Source: JAXGPL01 sp040766985 (GTDB lineage: Bacteria; Bacillota; Sulfobacillia; JAUYEG01). Taken from it: DNA of 64,000 nt. Location of the stretch: assembly GCA_040766985.1 (NCBI GenBank), contig JAXGPL010000004.1, positions 77,649 to 141,648 of the forward strand, in the 5' to 3' direction. Shown piece after piece: positions 16,830 to 24,719 of the stretch. The position numbers were made by a program, and so were the translations under genes. Numbering within the stretch: the first letter of the stretch is position 1; each line of letters begins with the position of its first letter. The notes under the pieces were generated by a model. It was not told where the DNA came from, did no database searches, and saw only the letters and a program-made list of their open reading frames with translations.

Positions 16830-17531
16830 TCACTCCTTTGGGCCCGGGCGCCGGTAACGGCACGAGCAAGATCCACAGGAGTCGCAGGCCGCGGGCAAAT
16901 CATGCGTGGCCGGCGCCGAGGTTTCCGGCACCCAGCCAAGGATCGCTGTAATCGACTTCATCGGGCGAAGCATCATGCTCGAACTGACCGTGATGCCGAT
17001 CGCCGCCGCACCGGAGGCGTCGATCAGGGCCGGTTGGAGGTCCAGGCCGAGGTCGCCGTAGCCGGGGCTGAACCTGCGCGTCAGCCGGTACCCCGTGGCT
17101 GCCGCATCGCCAGCCAGGCGGTCGCACAAGTCGTTGGCCGCCTGCTCCACGGCGTCAGAGCCTAGCGCGTCGAGGGCCGCCGCCTCGGCCATCCGGCCGG
17201 CGGCGCTAAGGGCGGAGGTTTCCAGGTCCAGAGCGGCCCCTGCCGTGACAGCCATGATGGTCACGCGCTCAGCCTGACAGAGCAGGCGCGCGAGAGATCC
17301 GGAGCGGACGGCGAAGGCTCCCGCGACGGCGACACCGCCGGGGGAGGGAGCGGCTTCGAATGTGGCGTAGCTCGCGAGCGGTTGAACATGCAGTTCTGCC
17401 CACGCCCTGGCGTCCGCGAGGAGCCGGGCCATCCGCGAATCGGCGTGCGCTGCAGAGGCGCCTTCGGGAACGCCAAGGTACCGCAGCACTTCGCGATCGA
17501 TGATGCGCAAGGGCAACCGGGCCGTGGGCAA
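16830..17531 (-). CDS. Stand-alone methionine synthase activation-domain protein
   Basis: About 234 residues. The core RRFSPGYGDLGLDLQPAL and TVSSSMMLRPMKSITAILGW match the MetH activation domain, which binds SAM for reductive remethylation of oxidised B12. The tail DSCGSCSCRYRR is Cys-rich and could bind a metal. TTG 17531 is preferred because CAGGAGATG lies 6-7 bases upstream; an in-frame ATG at 17609 falls inside the riboswitch terminator, which argues against it. It precedes metH by 5 bases. The split of activation domain and MetH core is known from clostridia and related bacteria; here the activation gene comes first. Confidence 0.85.
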   Translation of the reverse strand: MPTARLPLRIIDREVLRYLGVPEGASAAHADSRMARLLADARAWAELHVQPLASYATFEAAPSPGGVAVAGAFAVRSGSLARLLCQAERVTIMAVTAGAALDLETSALSAAGRMAEAAALDALGSDAVEQAANDLCDRLAGDAAATGYRLTRRFSPGYGDLGLDLQPALIDASGAAAIGITVSSSMMLRPMKSITAILGWVPETSAPATHDLPAACDSCGSCSCRYRRPGPKE

Positions 17532-17572
17532 ACGCTCATCTCCTGAAAAAGCAACATTCAAAGCAGTGACCG

Positions 17573-17606
17573 AAAACGCCTCTCCCCGGACAGGAAGAGG
17601 CGTCAT
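17573..17606 (-). terminator. SAM-riboswitch terminator upstream of the metH operon
   Basis: On the minus strand GCCTCT...AGAGGC forms a stem around a ~12-base loop, followed by GTTTTC, directly after the second S-box aptamer. Placed before the chosen TTG start at 17531. Confidence 0.75.
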
Positions 17607-17616
17607 CACGCTGCTT

Positions 17617-17721
17617 CTCTTATCTGCCAGGGGCGTGGGCCTCTGCTGGAGTTGGCACCTGGGCCGGTGAGGCCGGGTTGCCGGGCTTCATCGGGCCAGT
17701 CCCTCCGCCACTCTGGATAAG
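17617..17721 (-). promoter_or_regulatory. SAM-I (S-box) riboswitch controlling activation gene and metH
   Basis: On the minus strand it runs CTTATCCAGAG, GGAGGGACTGGCCC, GATGAAGCCCGGCAACC, GTGCCAACTCCAGCAGAGG and ends CAGATAAGAG. It is nearly identical in its conserved core to the riboswitch at 14174-14280, differing mainly in the variable stem near GGCCTCACCGGCC. A terminator follows. Both operons thus share one regulatory signal. Confidence 0.95.
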
Positions 17722-17748
17722 AACAACCGCTATGCGCTTATGGCCGCC

Positions 17749-17777
17749 ATTATATGGTGCCCCGCCTGGGCAGTCAA
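17749..17777 (-). promoter_or_regulatory. SigmaA-type promoter for the metH operon
   Basis: On the minus strand TTGACT (17777-17772) and a perfect TATAAT (17754-17749) are 17 bases apart, ~30 bases before the aptamer. This is one of the best consensus promoters in the window. Confidence 0.85.
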
Positions 17778-17782
17778 CCTGC

Positions 17783-17957
17783 CGGCGCTCGGTGTTGCTG
17801 ACGCTCAGCGATAGTGTCGGCGCTCGGTGTTGCTGACCCTCAGCGATAGTGTCGGCGCTCGGTGTTGCTGACGCTCAGCGATAGTGTCGGCGCTCGGTGT
17901 TGCTGACGCTCAGCGATAGTGTCGGCGTCCGGCGATGCCAGCGCTCAGCGACGCCCG
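17783..17957. repeat. 35-bp tandem repeat array, four full units plus one degenerate
   Basis: Units start at 17783, 17818, 17853 and 17888 and are almost identical (one C/G difference in the second); a diverged fifth copy runs from 17923. Each unit begins CGGCGCTCGGTGTTGCTGA and contains the small inverted repeat GCTGA-CGC-TCAGC. The array starts 6 bases beyond the -35 box of the metH promoter. It is not part of a credible coding frame. After it, 17958-18224 holds no gene; it has scattered inverted repeats (for example CCCGTT/AACGGG) and is the presumed leader of the M23 peptidase gene. Confidence 0.9.
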
Positions 17958-18224
17958 CAGCCAGAAGAACATGCACCCATATCGGGAGGTACGCAGGGCC
18001 GTAGACGCAAATACTGATTAGTGTGGAATTGCTCCCCCGAGCCCGGCTACCTGGGTCTGGCCATAAGAGCCGGCCCGTTGGGAACAATCCGTAACGGGAA
18101 ACCCCTTTGGCTGGCATAGATTGGCTGGACAGGCTGTTGCCTGGCAGGGAGGAAGGAGCCGCGCTACCGCCGAACTAGAGTCCGCCTTGGGGTGTTCTTG
18201 ACTCTCTCACTGGGAGGGATCTAT

Positions 18225-19667
18225 TTGTCTTTGAGCCGAGGCAGGGGCGACTGCCCCTCCGCCAGCACGCCGCAACGCCTGTTGACAGGGCTCAGAGAAG
18301 CTCTTGACCGTTTGCGGCGCAGCAAAGCCCTCCAACAGCGCACGATCTTTCTCGCCTTGGTCTTTGTGCTCGTCTTCGGGTTCACTCTCAACGCCGTACG
18401 TTCCACGGGAGCATGGTCCGTCCTGATAGACGGCCAGGTGATTGCCACCGTGGACAACCGCCCCCAGTTCGAGGAACAGCTTCAAACATTGCTGGGCCAG
18501 CTTGAGCAGGATCTGGGCCGCGAAGTTGCTCTCGCCGGCGAGCTCGCCTATGTGCGGGCGCCTTCGGGCACCGCCACCGTTGCCGCCGCAGAGGCCGCGC
18601 AGGAGCTTAAGGATCGGCTTCCGTTGGGGACCACCGGCTGCTACATACTGGTGAACGGCGAGCCTGCGGTCGCGTGCAACACGCGCGAAGAAGCAGAGCA
18701 AGCGGTAGCGCTGTTGATGGATGAGTATAAGTGCCGGTTGACCGCTAAGTCCGGCGTCGACATATTGAGATGTGGTTTCCAGGAGCAGATCGAATACGAA
18801 GAGGGAGCCGTGGACTTCGCCAGGCTCCACGACTGCGAGACCGCCGCGGAGATCCTCGAGCGCGGCACCGACAAGGTTGTCGAACACCAGGTCAAAAAGG
18901 GCGAATCGCTGTGGGCCATTGCGCGCGGCACAGGCATGTCCGAATCCGATCTCCGCAAAGCAAACCCCCAGGTCAAGGGCGACTTGATTCGGATCGGCGA
19001 CGTCCTCAACCTGGTCGTGCCCGACCCATATCTCAACCTGACTTCTGTTGAGACATACACCTATAAGCAGGCCATCGCGTACGCCACAAAGGTGCAGTCG
19101 GACGCCGAGCGGTGGCCGTGGGAGCGTGTGATCACGCAGGCAGGCAAGAGCGGCCAGAAGGAGGTTACCGTCGAGATCAGCCGGGTCAACGGCGAGGAGG
19201 TCAGCCGCAAGCTGATAAGCGAGACCCTGCTCAGCTCCCCGGTAACGCAGATCGTTCTTCAGGGCACCAAGACGATACCCAACCGCGGCACCGGCACGCT
19301 GGTCTGGCCCGTCGTGGGCAGGATCACATCCCCGTTCGGCTGGCGCGGCCGTGAGCACCACAACGGCATCGATATCGGGGCCCCGCGCGGTACCCCGGTG
19401 CTCGCGGCGGACACCGGCACGGTGATTGCGTCAAGCTATGCCGGTACCTACGGCAACTGCATCCGGATCGACCACGGTGGAGGCTCGTTCGTCACGCTGT
19501 ACGCGCACCTCAGCAAACGTCTCGTCGCAGTGGGTGATGTCGTGACCAAGGGGCAGACCATCGGCGAGGTCGGCAGTACCGGGCGGAGCACGGGTAACCA
19601 TTTGCACTTTGAAACCCGGATCAACGGCAAAGCCGTCAACCCGATTCAGTTCTACCCGAGCGGCTAG
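18225..19667 (+). CDS. LysM-G5-M23 peptidoglycan endopeptidase, membrane anchored
   Basis: About 480 residues from TTG 18225, behind GGGAGGG (18212-18218); an in-frame start at 18192 lacks an RBS. Order: basic cytosolic N-terminus; one TM helix (TIFLALVFVLVFGFTLNAV, ~39-57); a Cys-containing extracellular region; LysM (~220-265, HQVKKGESLWAIARGTG); G5 domain (~270-345); M23 peptidase (~360-480) with FGWRGREHHNGIDIGAP and the zinc ligands in HLHFE. It likely cleaves cross-bridges in peptidoglycan outside the membrane. Same architecture as many clostridial cell-separation or spore-envelope hydrolases. Full length. A 23-base hairpin follows the stop. Confidence 0.92.
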   Translation: MSLSRGRGDCPSASTPQRLLTGLREALDRLRRSKALQQRTIFLALVFVLVFGFTLNAVRSTGAWSVLIDGQVIATVDNRPQFEEQLQTLLGQLEQDLGREVALAGELAYVRAPSGTATVAAAEAAQELKDRLPLGTTGCYILVNGEPAVACNTREEAEQAVALLMDEYKCRLTAKSGVDILRCGFQEQIEYEEGAVDFARLHDCETAAEILERGTDKVVEHQVKKGESLWAIARGTGMSESDLRKANPQVKGDLIRIGDVLNLVVPDPYLNLTSVETYTYKQAIAYATKVQSDAERWPWERVITQAGKSGQKEVTVEISRVNGEEVSRKLISETLLSSPVTQIVLQGTKTIPNRGTGTLVWPVVGRITSPFGWRGREHHNGIDIGAPRGTPVLAADTGTVIASSYAGTYGNCIRIDHGGGSFVTLYAHLSKRLVAVGDVVTKGQTIGEVGSTGRSTGNHLHFETRINGKAVNPIQFYPSG

Positions 19668-19709
19668 GGTGCCTGATGCGTTTCGATCTTGGAAGGTGAC
19701 TAAGTGTCC

Positions 19710-19732
19710 CAGGGGCGGCCGGGCCGCCCCTG
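19710..19732. terminator. Perfect GC hairpin after the M23 gene
   Basis: An 11-base perfect stem CAGGGGCGGCC with a 1-base loop and its exact complement, ~40 bases after the M23 stop. No T-run follows on either strand, so termination is plausible but unproven. Confidence 0.5.
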
Positions 19733-19799
19733 ATGCATTCCGACGGAGTTGCGCCCAGGAGCGCAAGTCTGTGGCATGACCTGAGCTGAGGGGCGCAGC

Positions 19800-20095
19800 G
19801 AGTGCGCCCGACCGGTGCCGAGGAGCACAAGCCGCCGCCATCTGAGCCCACAGGCACATATCGCCGCCGCCTACTGAGTCCACGGACACATATCGCCGTC
19901 CTGAGCGGTGCCCACGGGAACATATGCCGCTCGCACCGGTGCCCACAGGCACAATATCCTCATTCCCGCATCCACACTCCGCCGCCGCCGCCGTCGGCGC
20001 CGTCGGCGCCGGCCGCCGGCGCCGGCCCGAGCTGTTGCCACACCCACATATCGTCCGGAAACTGGACAGTCTCCCCAAAGAACATTCCCACGCCA
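19800..20095. repeat. Degenerate ~31-32-bp repeat array upstream of the nuclease-like gene
   Basis: On the minus strand, units of the form GGCGATATGTGYCYGTGG followed by RCTCAGNNGGCGGC recur every 31-32 bases. The clearest are at about 19840-19871, 19872-19903 and 19904-19935, with weaker members on both sides, one near 20040-20060. Similar fragments occur on the far side of the nuclease gene (21125-21290). A GC-rich stretch of GCC/GGC runs (~19978-20030) lies inside. No convincing coding frame; this non-coding stretch between the M23 gene and the nuclease-like gene contains these repeats and little else I can name. Confidence 0.65.
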
Positions 20096-20153
20096 TGTGC
20101 CCTATGGTAAAATCTGGTCTAGGCACAACAATTGCCGAGGGAGGGTCGATTGC

Positions 20154-20906
20154 TTGGTTCTGCCCGATATGGCCGTTGATGAATTGGTCAAGCGGCCCGA
20201 GTTCGACTACTGTGTGCGACTGGTTTACGTCGTTTGTTGGATGTGCTGTCCGTCGAGTCTCTCCGATCTGGCCCGGTTGTGCCGTATCTCCCGGCGGTCG
20301 ACAACCGCAGCGGCATACTGCCTGGCGAGGCATGGATGGCTCCGACTAACGCGCGAAGGCGGAAGAAGAATGCGACCGGTGGCATTGCTTCCGCCGCTCT
20401 GTCAACAGAAGCTTGCCGCGCAGCTGGAGGCGGACTACAGCGATGCCGCCAACAGGGGCGAGTTCCTAATGAAGAAGTACCTGGACATGCGCGTCAGGCT
20501 TGACTGCTTCATCGACAACAGCCGCCCCGGGTTTCTCATCAGTCCGCTGACCGACGAAGCCCTTGAGCTGGACCGGCATTACTGCAGACACAATGTAGCG
20601 TTCGAGTTCAACGGCCCGCAACACTGGGAGCTGACGGACCGCTACCCTGGAGAACAGGAACTACGCGAGACCAAGGCCAGGGACGCAATAAAGCGCGGAC
20701 TATGCCAGGCGAGGGGCATCACCTTGATCACGATCACAGCGGAGCAGCTCCACCCGGACATTCTGGAAACCCTGATCCCCCCACATCTCCCCCGGCGTCC
20801 ACTGGATAAGCAGGGCAGTTATTATCGGAAGCTGGTTGAGCTCTGTACGAGGTACATAAGGGCGGCAAAGGCAGCGTCCGCCGACCGTAAGGAGACCCGA
20901 AAGTAA
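20154..20906 (+). CDS. PD-(D/E)XK endonuclease-like protein
   Basis: About 250 residues from TTG 20154, with GGGAGGG ~9 bases upstream; open frame extends further left but enters the repeat array. The N-terminal half has a helical segment resembling a winged helix (SLSDLARLCRISRRSTTAA, then CLARHGWLRLTREGGRR), possibly DNA-binding. The C-terminal half has NVAFEFNGPQHWELTDRYPG followed by ETKARDAIKRGLCQARGI and LITITAEQL. This is the E-x-(D/N)-G-x-Q-H pattern plus downstream D..K found in very-short-patch-repair-like and homing-type PD-(D/E)XK proteins. The role is unknown: defence, repair or mobile-element endonuclease would fit. It is flanked by non-coding repeats on both sides and has no obvious partner gene. 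Confidence 0.75.
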   Translation: MVLPDMAVDELVKRPEFDYCVRLVYVVCWMCCPSSLSDLARLCRISRRSTTAAAYCLARHGWLRLTREGGRRMRPVALLPPLCQQKLAAQLEADYSDAANRGEFLMKKYLDMRVRLDCFIDNSRPGFLISPLTDEALELDRHYCRHNVAFEFNGPQHWELTDRYPGEQELRETKARDAIKRGLCQARGITLITITAEQLHPDILETLIPPHLPRRPLDKQGSYYRKLVELCTRYIRAAKAASADRKETRK

Positions 20907-20922
20907 GGTTAGGAGCAGGCTC

Positions 20923-21040
20923 GGGGGCAGGCTCGCGAGCAGGCTCGAAAGCAGGCCCACAAGCAGGCTGGAAAGCACGCCCACAAGCAGGCTGGAAAGC
21001 ACGCCCACAAGCAGAAGCTGGAAAGCACGCCCACGAGCCG
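20923..21040. repeat. 24-bp tandem repeat after the nuclease-like gene
   Basis: Units GCTGGAAAGCACGCCCACAA plus GCAG occur at 20967-20990, 20991-21014 and (after AA) 21017-21040, preceded by degraded copies built on GCAGGCTC from 20923. They begin 17 bases after the nuclease-like stop codon. No coding frame or RBS is attached to them. Confidence 0.85.
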
Positions 21041-21124
21041 GAGCCGGAACGGGCGTGAGCGAGCGGTCCGCGGCGAGGTCAGATGTGGAGTTGAGTTCAG
21101 GGGCGCAGGTCTCGGCGCATGTTG

Positions 21125-21300
21125 CGCCCGTGGCTCCGGCCAGCATCACAATATGTGCCCAGGGCTCAACCCCCAGCCGTAACCTGTGTTTCTGGGCTCA
21201 CTAATCCCGCTGTTGTGCATCTGAGCTCAGATCGCCACCCCAACCTGCACCCACGATCACACATCGCCGCCCGCACCTGCTCCCACAGGCACAACACCCC
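21125..21300. repeat. Scattered copies of the 31-32-bp repeat downstream of the nuclease-like gene
   Basis: Fragments resembling the 19.8-20.1 kb array, such as TCCCACAGGCACAACA, GATCACACATCGCCGCCC and CAATATGTGCCCAGGGCTC, lie here on both orientations. From 21041 to about 21540 no gene is visible; besides these fragments there is a C-rich tract (21300-21410) of pyrimidine-biased low complexity. Confidence 0.5.
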
Positions 21301-21567
21301 GCACATCCCCCGACCGCACCTCCCGCGCGCGCCCCCGCACGTCCCCGCTCGCCTCCCCCGCGCCTCCGCCCGCGGTCCTTCAGCGCTGCCCCACCCCCCA
21401 TTCCGCATCCTCCGAACCACACCGTAAGCCAATTGTTACAACCGCAACGCGGCGGTAACAGGGAAAGTCCAGCTTAAACGCCAATTCCTTGCCCTCGATG
21501 TTGATGCGCGGGATTGTAACTCCCACCAACGCGCCAAGCGTGGCGGCCGCTGCTGCTCTTCGCAGTC

Positions 21568-22584
21568 GTGGCCGCGCTGCTCGTCGGCGCCCTGGTTGCC
21601 CACACGACCGCAGGCAAGGTCGTGGTGCAGCGAGCTGCGGTCGGGCTGGATCGGCTCAGCGCTCGCCTGTGGCTGGGCATCGGCCTCGCGGCGCACCCGC
21701 GCCTGCACCACAGTGGCTGGACCATTGTGCTCCCGCGCGATCCAGCGCCGCCATGGTACGACGAGTGGGGCAGGCCATCGGAGCCGGGCCTTGGGTATGG
21801 CCAACTCGGCCGCCTGGTGGCGGACATCGCCGCGGAGGTAGCGCCGCGGCTCTCCGAGCTGAGCGGGCTGGGCGCAGGGGTAGCCGTTACGCCGCCGCAA
21901 TACCCGGCCGTCGTGCTGTACGAATCCCCGGCAGTGCTCGGCCCGTGGGCCGCCGGTTCGCAGAGCGCAAGCGGCGTCTACTTTGGAGGCGTGGTCGGCA
22001 TTCATGGGGCTATCGCACGCGCGCGCACCACAGAGAGCCCCATCGCGGGTGACAGCGTGCCAGCCCCGGGCGACGATGGCCCAGCTCCGGGTGACGGTGG
22101 CCTCGCCTCTGGCGGCAATTCCGGCCCCGCCGCCGCCGGCCAGCCCGACTGGCTCGCGACCACTCTTGCCCATGAGCTTACGCACTGGTACCTTGATGTG
22201 GCGACTTCTGGGGCCATTCCGCGGTGGTTGAGCGAAGGCATGGCGGTGCGTGCGGAGGAGAGGTTTCTGGGGGCGCCGGCGCCTCACGCGCTGATCCGCG
22301 AGCGGGGCTACCGCGCGACGGGAACGGGTGTGGCCTCGTTGGCGTCACTAGTTGCGGCGATGGAGCGGTCGGCGGTTGATCCGGCCGTAGAGACGGCCGC
22401 GTACGACCTCGCTCGGAGTTTCGTGGCGTACCTGGACGACACGGTCTCGGGGGTCGAGCCGGGGTGGGAAGGGCGGCTCGCAGGTTTGCTGCGCCAGGGG
22501 CAGGCATTTGAGCAGGCATTTCATGCGGCCTTGGTGCGTGACCTCGCGGCTGCGGAAAAGGGCTGGCTAGAGTGGCTGTCCTGA
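21568..22584 (+). CDS. Membrane-anchored zinc metallopeptidase (peptidase MA-like gluzincin)
   Basis: About 338 residues. The zinc site is HELTHWYLD (~200) followed by IPRWLSEGMAVRAEERF, where Glu of SEG is the third ligand, as in peptidase-MA-like gluzincins. A disordered Gly/Pro/Ala/Asp insert with short repeats of PAPGDDGPAPGDGG (~160-190) precedes it. The N-terminus is hydrophobic; the in-frame sequence upstream of GTG 21568 reads WRPLLLFAVVAALLVGALVA, a strong TM/signal segment that seems to belong to the protein but has no in-frame ATG/GTG. An ATG at 21499 (MLMRGIV) in another frame would join through one frameshift near 21540. Substrate unknown. Confidence 0.8.
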   Translation: MAALLVGALVAHTTAGKVVVQRAAVGLDRLSARLWLGIGLAAHPRLHHSGWTIVLPRDPAPPWYDEWGRPSEPGLGYGQLGRLVADIAAEVAPRLSELSGLGAGVAVTPPQYPAVVLYESPAVLGPWAAGSQSASGVYFGGVVGIHGAIARARTTESPIAGDSVPAPGDDGPAPGDGGLASGGNSGPAAAGQPDWLATTLAHELTHWYLDVATSGAIPRWLSEGMAVRAEERFLGAPAPHALIRERGYRATGTGVASLASLVAAMERSAVDPAVETAAYDLARSFVAYLDDTVSGVEPGWEGRLAGLLRQGQAFEQAFHAALVRDLAAAEKGWLEWLS

Positions 22585-22757
22585 GCAAGCGCACGCGCCG
22601 CCGTAATCATAAGTGCTGTCAAGTGATGGTTTCATCGACAATAGTGGGGAGGAATACCGGGTTGGCCACAGAATTATGGCTCCCGACGCCTTATGACAAC
22701 AATCGCCCCAACCCGGCACAGGCCTGGCTGGACCCGTTGAATAATGGAGGAACCAGT

Positions 22758-24029
22758 TTGTCCAGACTTGTTGTCCAGGGCGGTTGTCGCCTCCGCGGCA
22801 ACGTACGCATCGGCGGCCGCAAGAACTCCGTGGTTGCCGTCATCCCCGCCACCATCGTTTGCGGCGGCGTCAGCCGGCTTGAGAATATTCCGCACATAAC
22901 TGACGTTGAGGTTTTCACCGAGATGCTTCGTGAACTGGGCGCGGACCTCGAGTGGACAAGCAACGGATGCGGTTCCGGCCTTCTCATATCCACGGCCAAC
23001 GTCACGCCCGCAAAAGTCCCGTATCATCTCGCAAAGAAGCTTAGGGCTTCGTACTACCTTCTCGGCGCGTTGCTCGGGCGCTTTGGCGAAGCGGAGATCC
23101 CCCTCCCCGGCGGGTGCGACATCGGGCTGCGCCCGATCGACCAGCACGTCAAAGGTTTTGAGTCGCTCGGCGCCGAGGTCACGGTGGAGGGCGGAGTTGT
23201 AAGGGCGCGGGCCGATCGTCTGGTCGGCACGACCGTCTACCTGGATGTGGTTTCGGTTGGGGCCACGATCAACATCATGCTCGCGGCGGTCCTCGCCGAA
23301 GGCTTGACTGTGATCGAGAACGCGGCCAAAGAACCGCATATCGTTGACCTCGCCAACTACCTCAACGCGTGCGGCGCCCGCGTTCAGGGGGCCGGCACCG
23401 ACGTCATCCGGATCCGCGGCGTGAGCAAAGACGAGATGCACGGCGCGACCCACGCGGTCATCCCCGACGAGATCGAAGCCGCTACGTTCATGATCGCAGC
23501 CTGCGCGACGCACGGTGACGTGACGATCGAGAACGTTATCCCAAAGCACCTCGCCCCGGTTTCGGCGAAGCTTGAGGAGATCGGCGCCAACGTCTGGGAG
23601 AACGGCGATGTGGTTCGCGTCTGGTCCAACGGACACCGTCCCAAGGCGGTGCACATCACGACGCTGCCCTACCCCGGCTTTCCAACTGACGCCCAGCAAC
23701 CGATGACCTCCCTTCTGTCCGTGGCGGTGGGCACGAGCATGATCACGGAAACCATCTGGGAAGGCCGCTTCAAGCACATTCAGGAGCTAAACCGGATGGG
23801 CACGCGGATCAAGGTTGAAGGCCGCACGGCGATCATCGAAGGGGTCCCCGCTCTATCCGCGGCCCCGATACAGGCGACAGACCTTCGCGCCGCAGCGGCT
23901 CTGGTTGTCGCCGGGCTGATGGCGGAAGGGGAGACCGAGATCTCCGGGGTCGAGCATATCGACCGAGGCTATGATAAGGTGGTGGATAAGCTCAGGCTGC
24001 TGGGCGCCCGGGTGCGTCGCGAACCCTAG
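22758..24029 (+). CDS. murA: UDP-N-acetylglucosamine 1-carboxyvinyltransferase
   Basis: About 424 residues; transfers enolpyruvate from PEP to UDP-GlcNAc, the first committed step of peptidoglycan synthesis. Conserved Lys22 is in IGGRKNSV (canonical GAKN), and the catalytic Cys is in PLPGGCDIGLRPIDQH (~120), preceded by LRASYYLLGALLGR. TTG 22758 is chosen because TGGAGG lies ~8 bases upstream and the protein then starts like other MurA (SRLVVQGG). The longer open frame to 22572 has no homology. It follows the metallopeptidase by 173 non-coding bases and ends at a terminator. Cys at the active site predicts fosfomycin sensitivity of the enzyme. Confidence 0.95.
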   Translation: MSRLVVQGGCRLRGNVRIGGRKNSVVAVIPATIVCGGVSRLENIPHITDVEVFTEMLRELGADLEWTSNGCGSGLLISTANVTPAKVPYHLAKKLRASYYLLGALLGRFGEAEIPLPGGCDIGLRPIDQHVKGFESLGAEVTVEGGVVRARADRLVGTTVYLDVVSVGATINIMLAAVLAEGLTVIENAAKEPHIVDLANYLNACGARVQGAGTDVIRIRGVSKDEMHGATHAVIPDEIEAATFMIAACATHGDVTIENVIPKHLAPVSAKLEEIGANVWENGDVVRVWSNGHRPKAVHITTLPYPGFPTDAQQPMTSLLSVAVGTSMITETIWEGRFKHIQELNRMGTRIKVEGRTAIIEGVPALSAAPIQATDLRAAAALVVAGLMAEGETEISGVEHIDRGYDKVVDKLRLLGARVRREP

Positions 24030-24066
24030 CAGGCGGTTCCGCAGGAGTCACTGACCAGGCAAGGTC

Positions 24067-24103
24067 ACCGGGGAGCGCTAGCCCTCCCCGGTTTGTTCGG
24101 TTT
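24067..24103 (+). terminator. Terminator of murA
   Basis: ACCGGGGA (24067-24074) pairs with TCCCCGGT (24085-24092) across a 10-base loop, followed by TTGTTCGGTTT. It is ~40 bases after the murA stop. Confidence 0.7.
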
Positions 24104-24149
24104 GAAAGACCCATTGAAAGACCCCTTGAAGGACGCCTTCAAGGACGCC
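24102..24149. repeat. Four 12-bp direct repeats before the V-ATPase operon
   Basis: Consecutive 12-mers TTGAAAGACCCA, TTGAAAGACCCC, TTGAAGGACGCC and TTCAAGGACGCC. They lie between the murA terminator and the ntp operon. The remaining ~255 bases to 24404 contain no gene that I can see; an A+T-richer stretch near 24180-24290 may include the operon promoter but no clear -35/-10 pair was found. Confidence 0.75.
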
Positions 24150-24404
24150 CTGCCCGCCGATCGGCTTTTGACCGGCGGCTGGTTGCCTTTTGTTCTAAGA
24201 AAGTTGTGACAACACCGTTCATGCAGGGATTCGCCCTGTTGACCGGCGAACAACCTTGGCTGCGAGTTGCAGCATAATGGATTGGTCCATTGCTCTTACG
24301 TGCCAACAGGACAGGCCTGATCGGGGGCTCCTTGAGGGGGTTTCCGATGTCCATGTCGGCCCGGACCCGTCTGACGGATCAAGCTTGATGGGCGGTGGGT
24401 TGGA

Positions 24405-24719
24405 GTGGCAACAGAACTGGTAAATCGCATCCGCGCGGCCGAAAGCGAGGCCGACGCCCTTGTGGCCGAGGCCAAGGCCGAAGCCGAGAAGATGGTCGGC
24501 GCCGCTCAAGCCGAGGCAGCCGGTATGGTTGAGGCGGTCGAGGACTCCGGTAAGCGGCGGACAGCCGAAGCCCTGGACTCCGCGAGGCGGAGTGGCAAGG
24601 AAGAAGCTGCGCAGTTGGCAATCGAGGCCAAGGCCGAAGCCGAGGCCGTGCGTCAAGCCGCCGCGGAAGGATTTGACAGGGCCGTCAAGCTCGTGATGGA
24701 AAGGATCGTGAACGCCTGA
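24405..24719 (+). CDS. ntpF: V/A-type ATPase peripheral-stalk subunit (G/H, NtpF)
   Basis: A 104-residue Ala/Glu/Lys-rich coiled-coil protein, starting at GTG 24405. Repeated heptads such as EAKAEAEKMVGAAQAEA and IEAKAEAEAVRQAAAE over almost the full length are typical of the G/H stalk subunit, which pairs with subunit E to brace the rotor ATPase. First gene of an ntpF-I-K-E-C-G-A-B-D order, the same as the Enterococcus hirae Na+-ATPase operon. Its TGA overlaps the ATG of ntpI (TGATG). The frame is intact. Confidence 0.8.
   Translation: MATELVNRIRAAESEADALVAEAKAEAEKMVGAAQAEAAGMVEAVEDSGKRRTAEALDSARRSGKEEAAQLAIEAKAEAEAVRQAAAEGFDRAVKLVMERIVNA

Noticed and set aside
17783..17957. CRISPR array
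   Set aside because: Units are directly adjacent with no unique spacers; it is a simple tandem repeat.
19800..20095. CRISPR array near a nuclease-like gene
   Set aside because: Repeats are degenerate, without constant repeat/variable spacer alternation, and no cas gene is nearby.
19431..20333. 300-codon minus-strand open frame across the repeat array
   Set aside because: Composition reflects the repeats; it is antisense to the M23 and nuclease-like starts and has no motifs.
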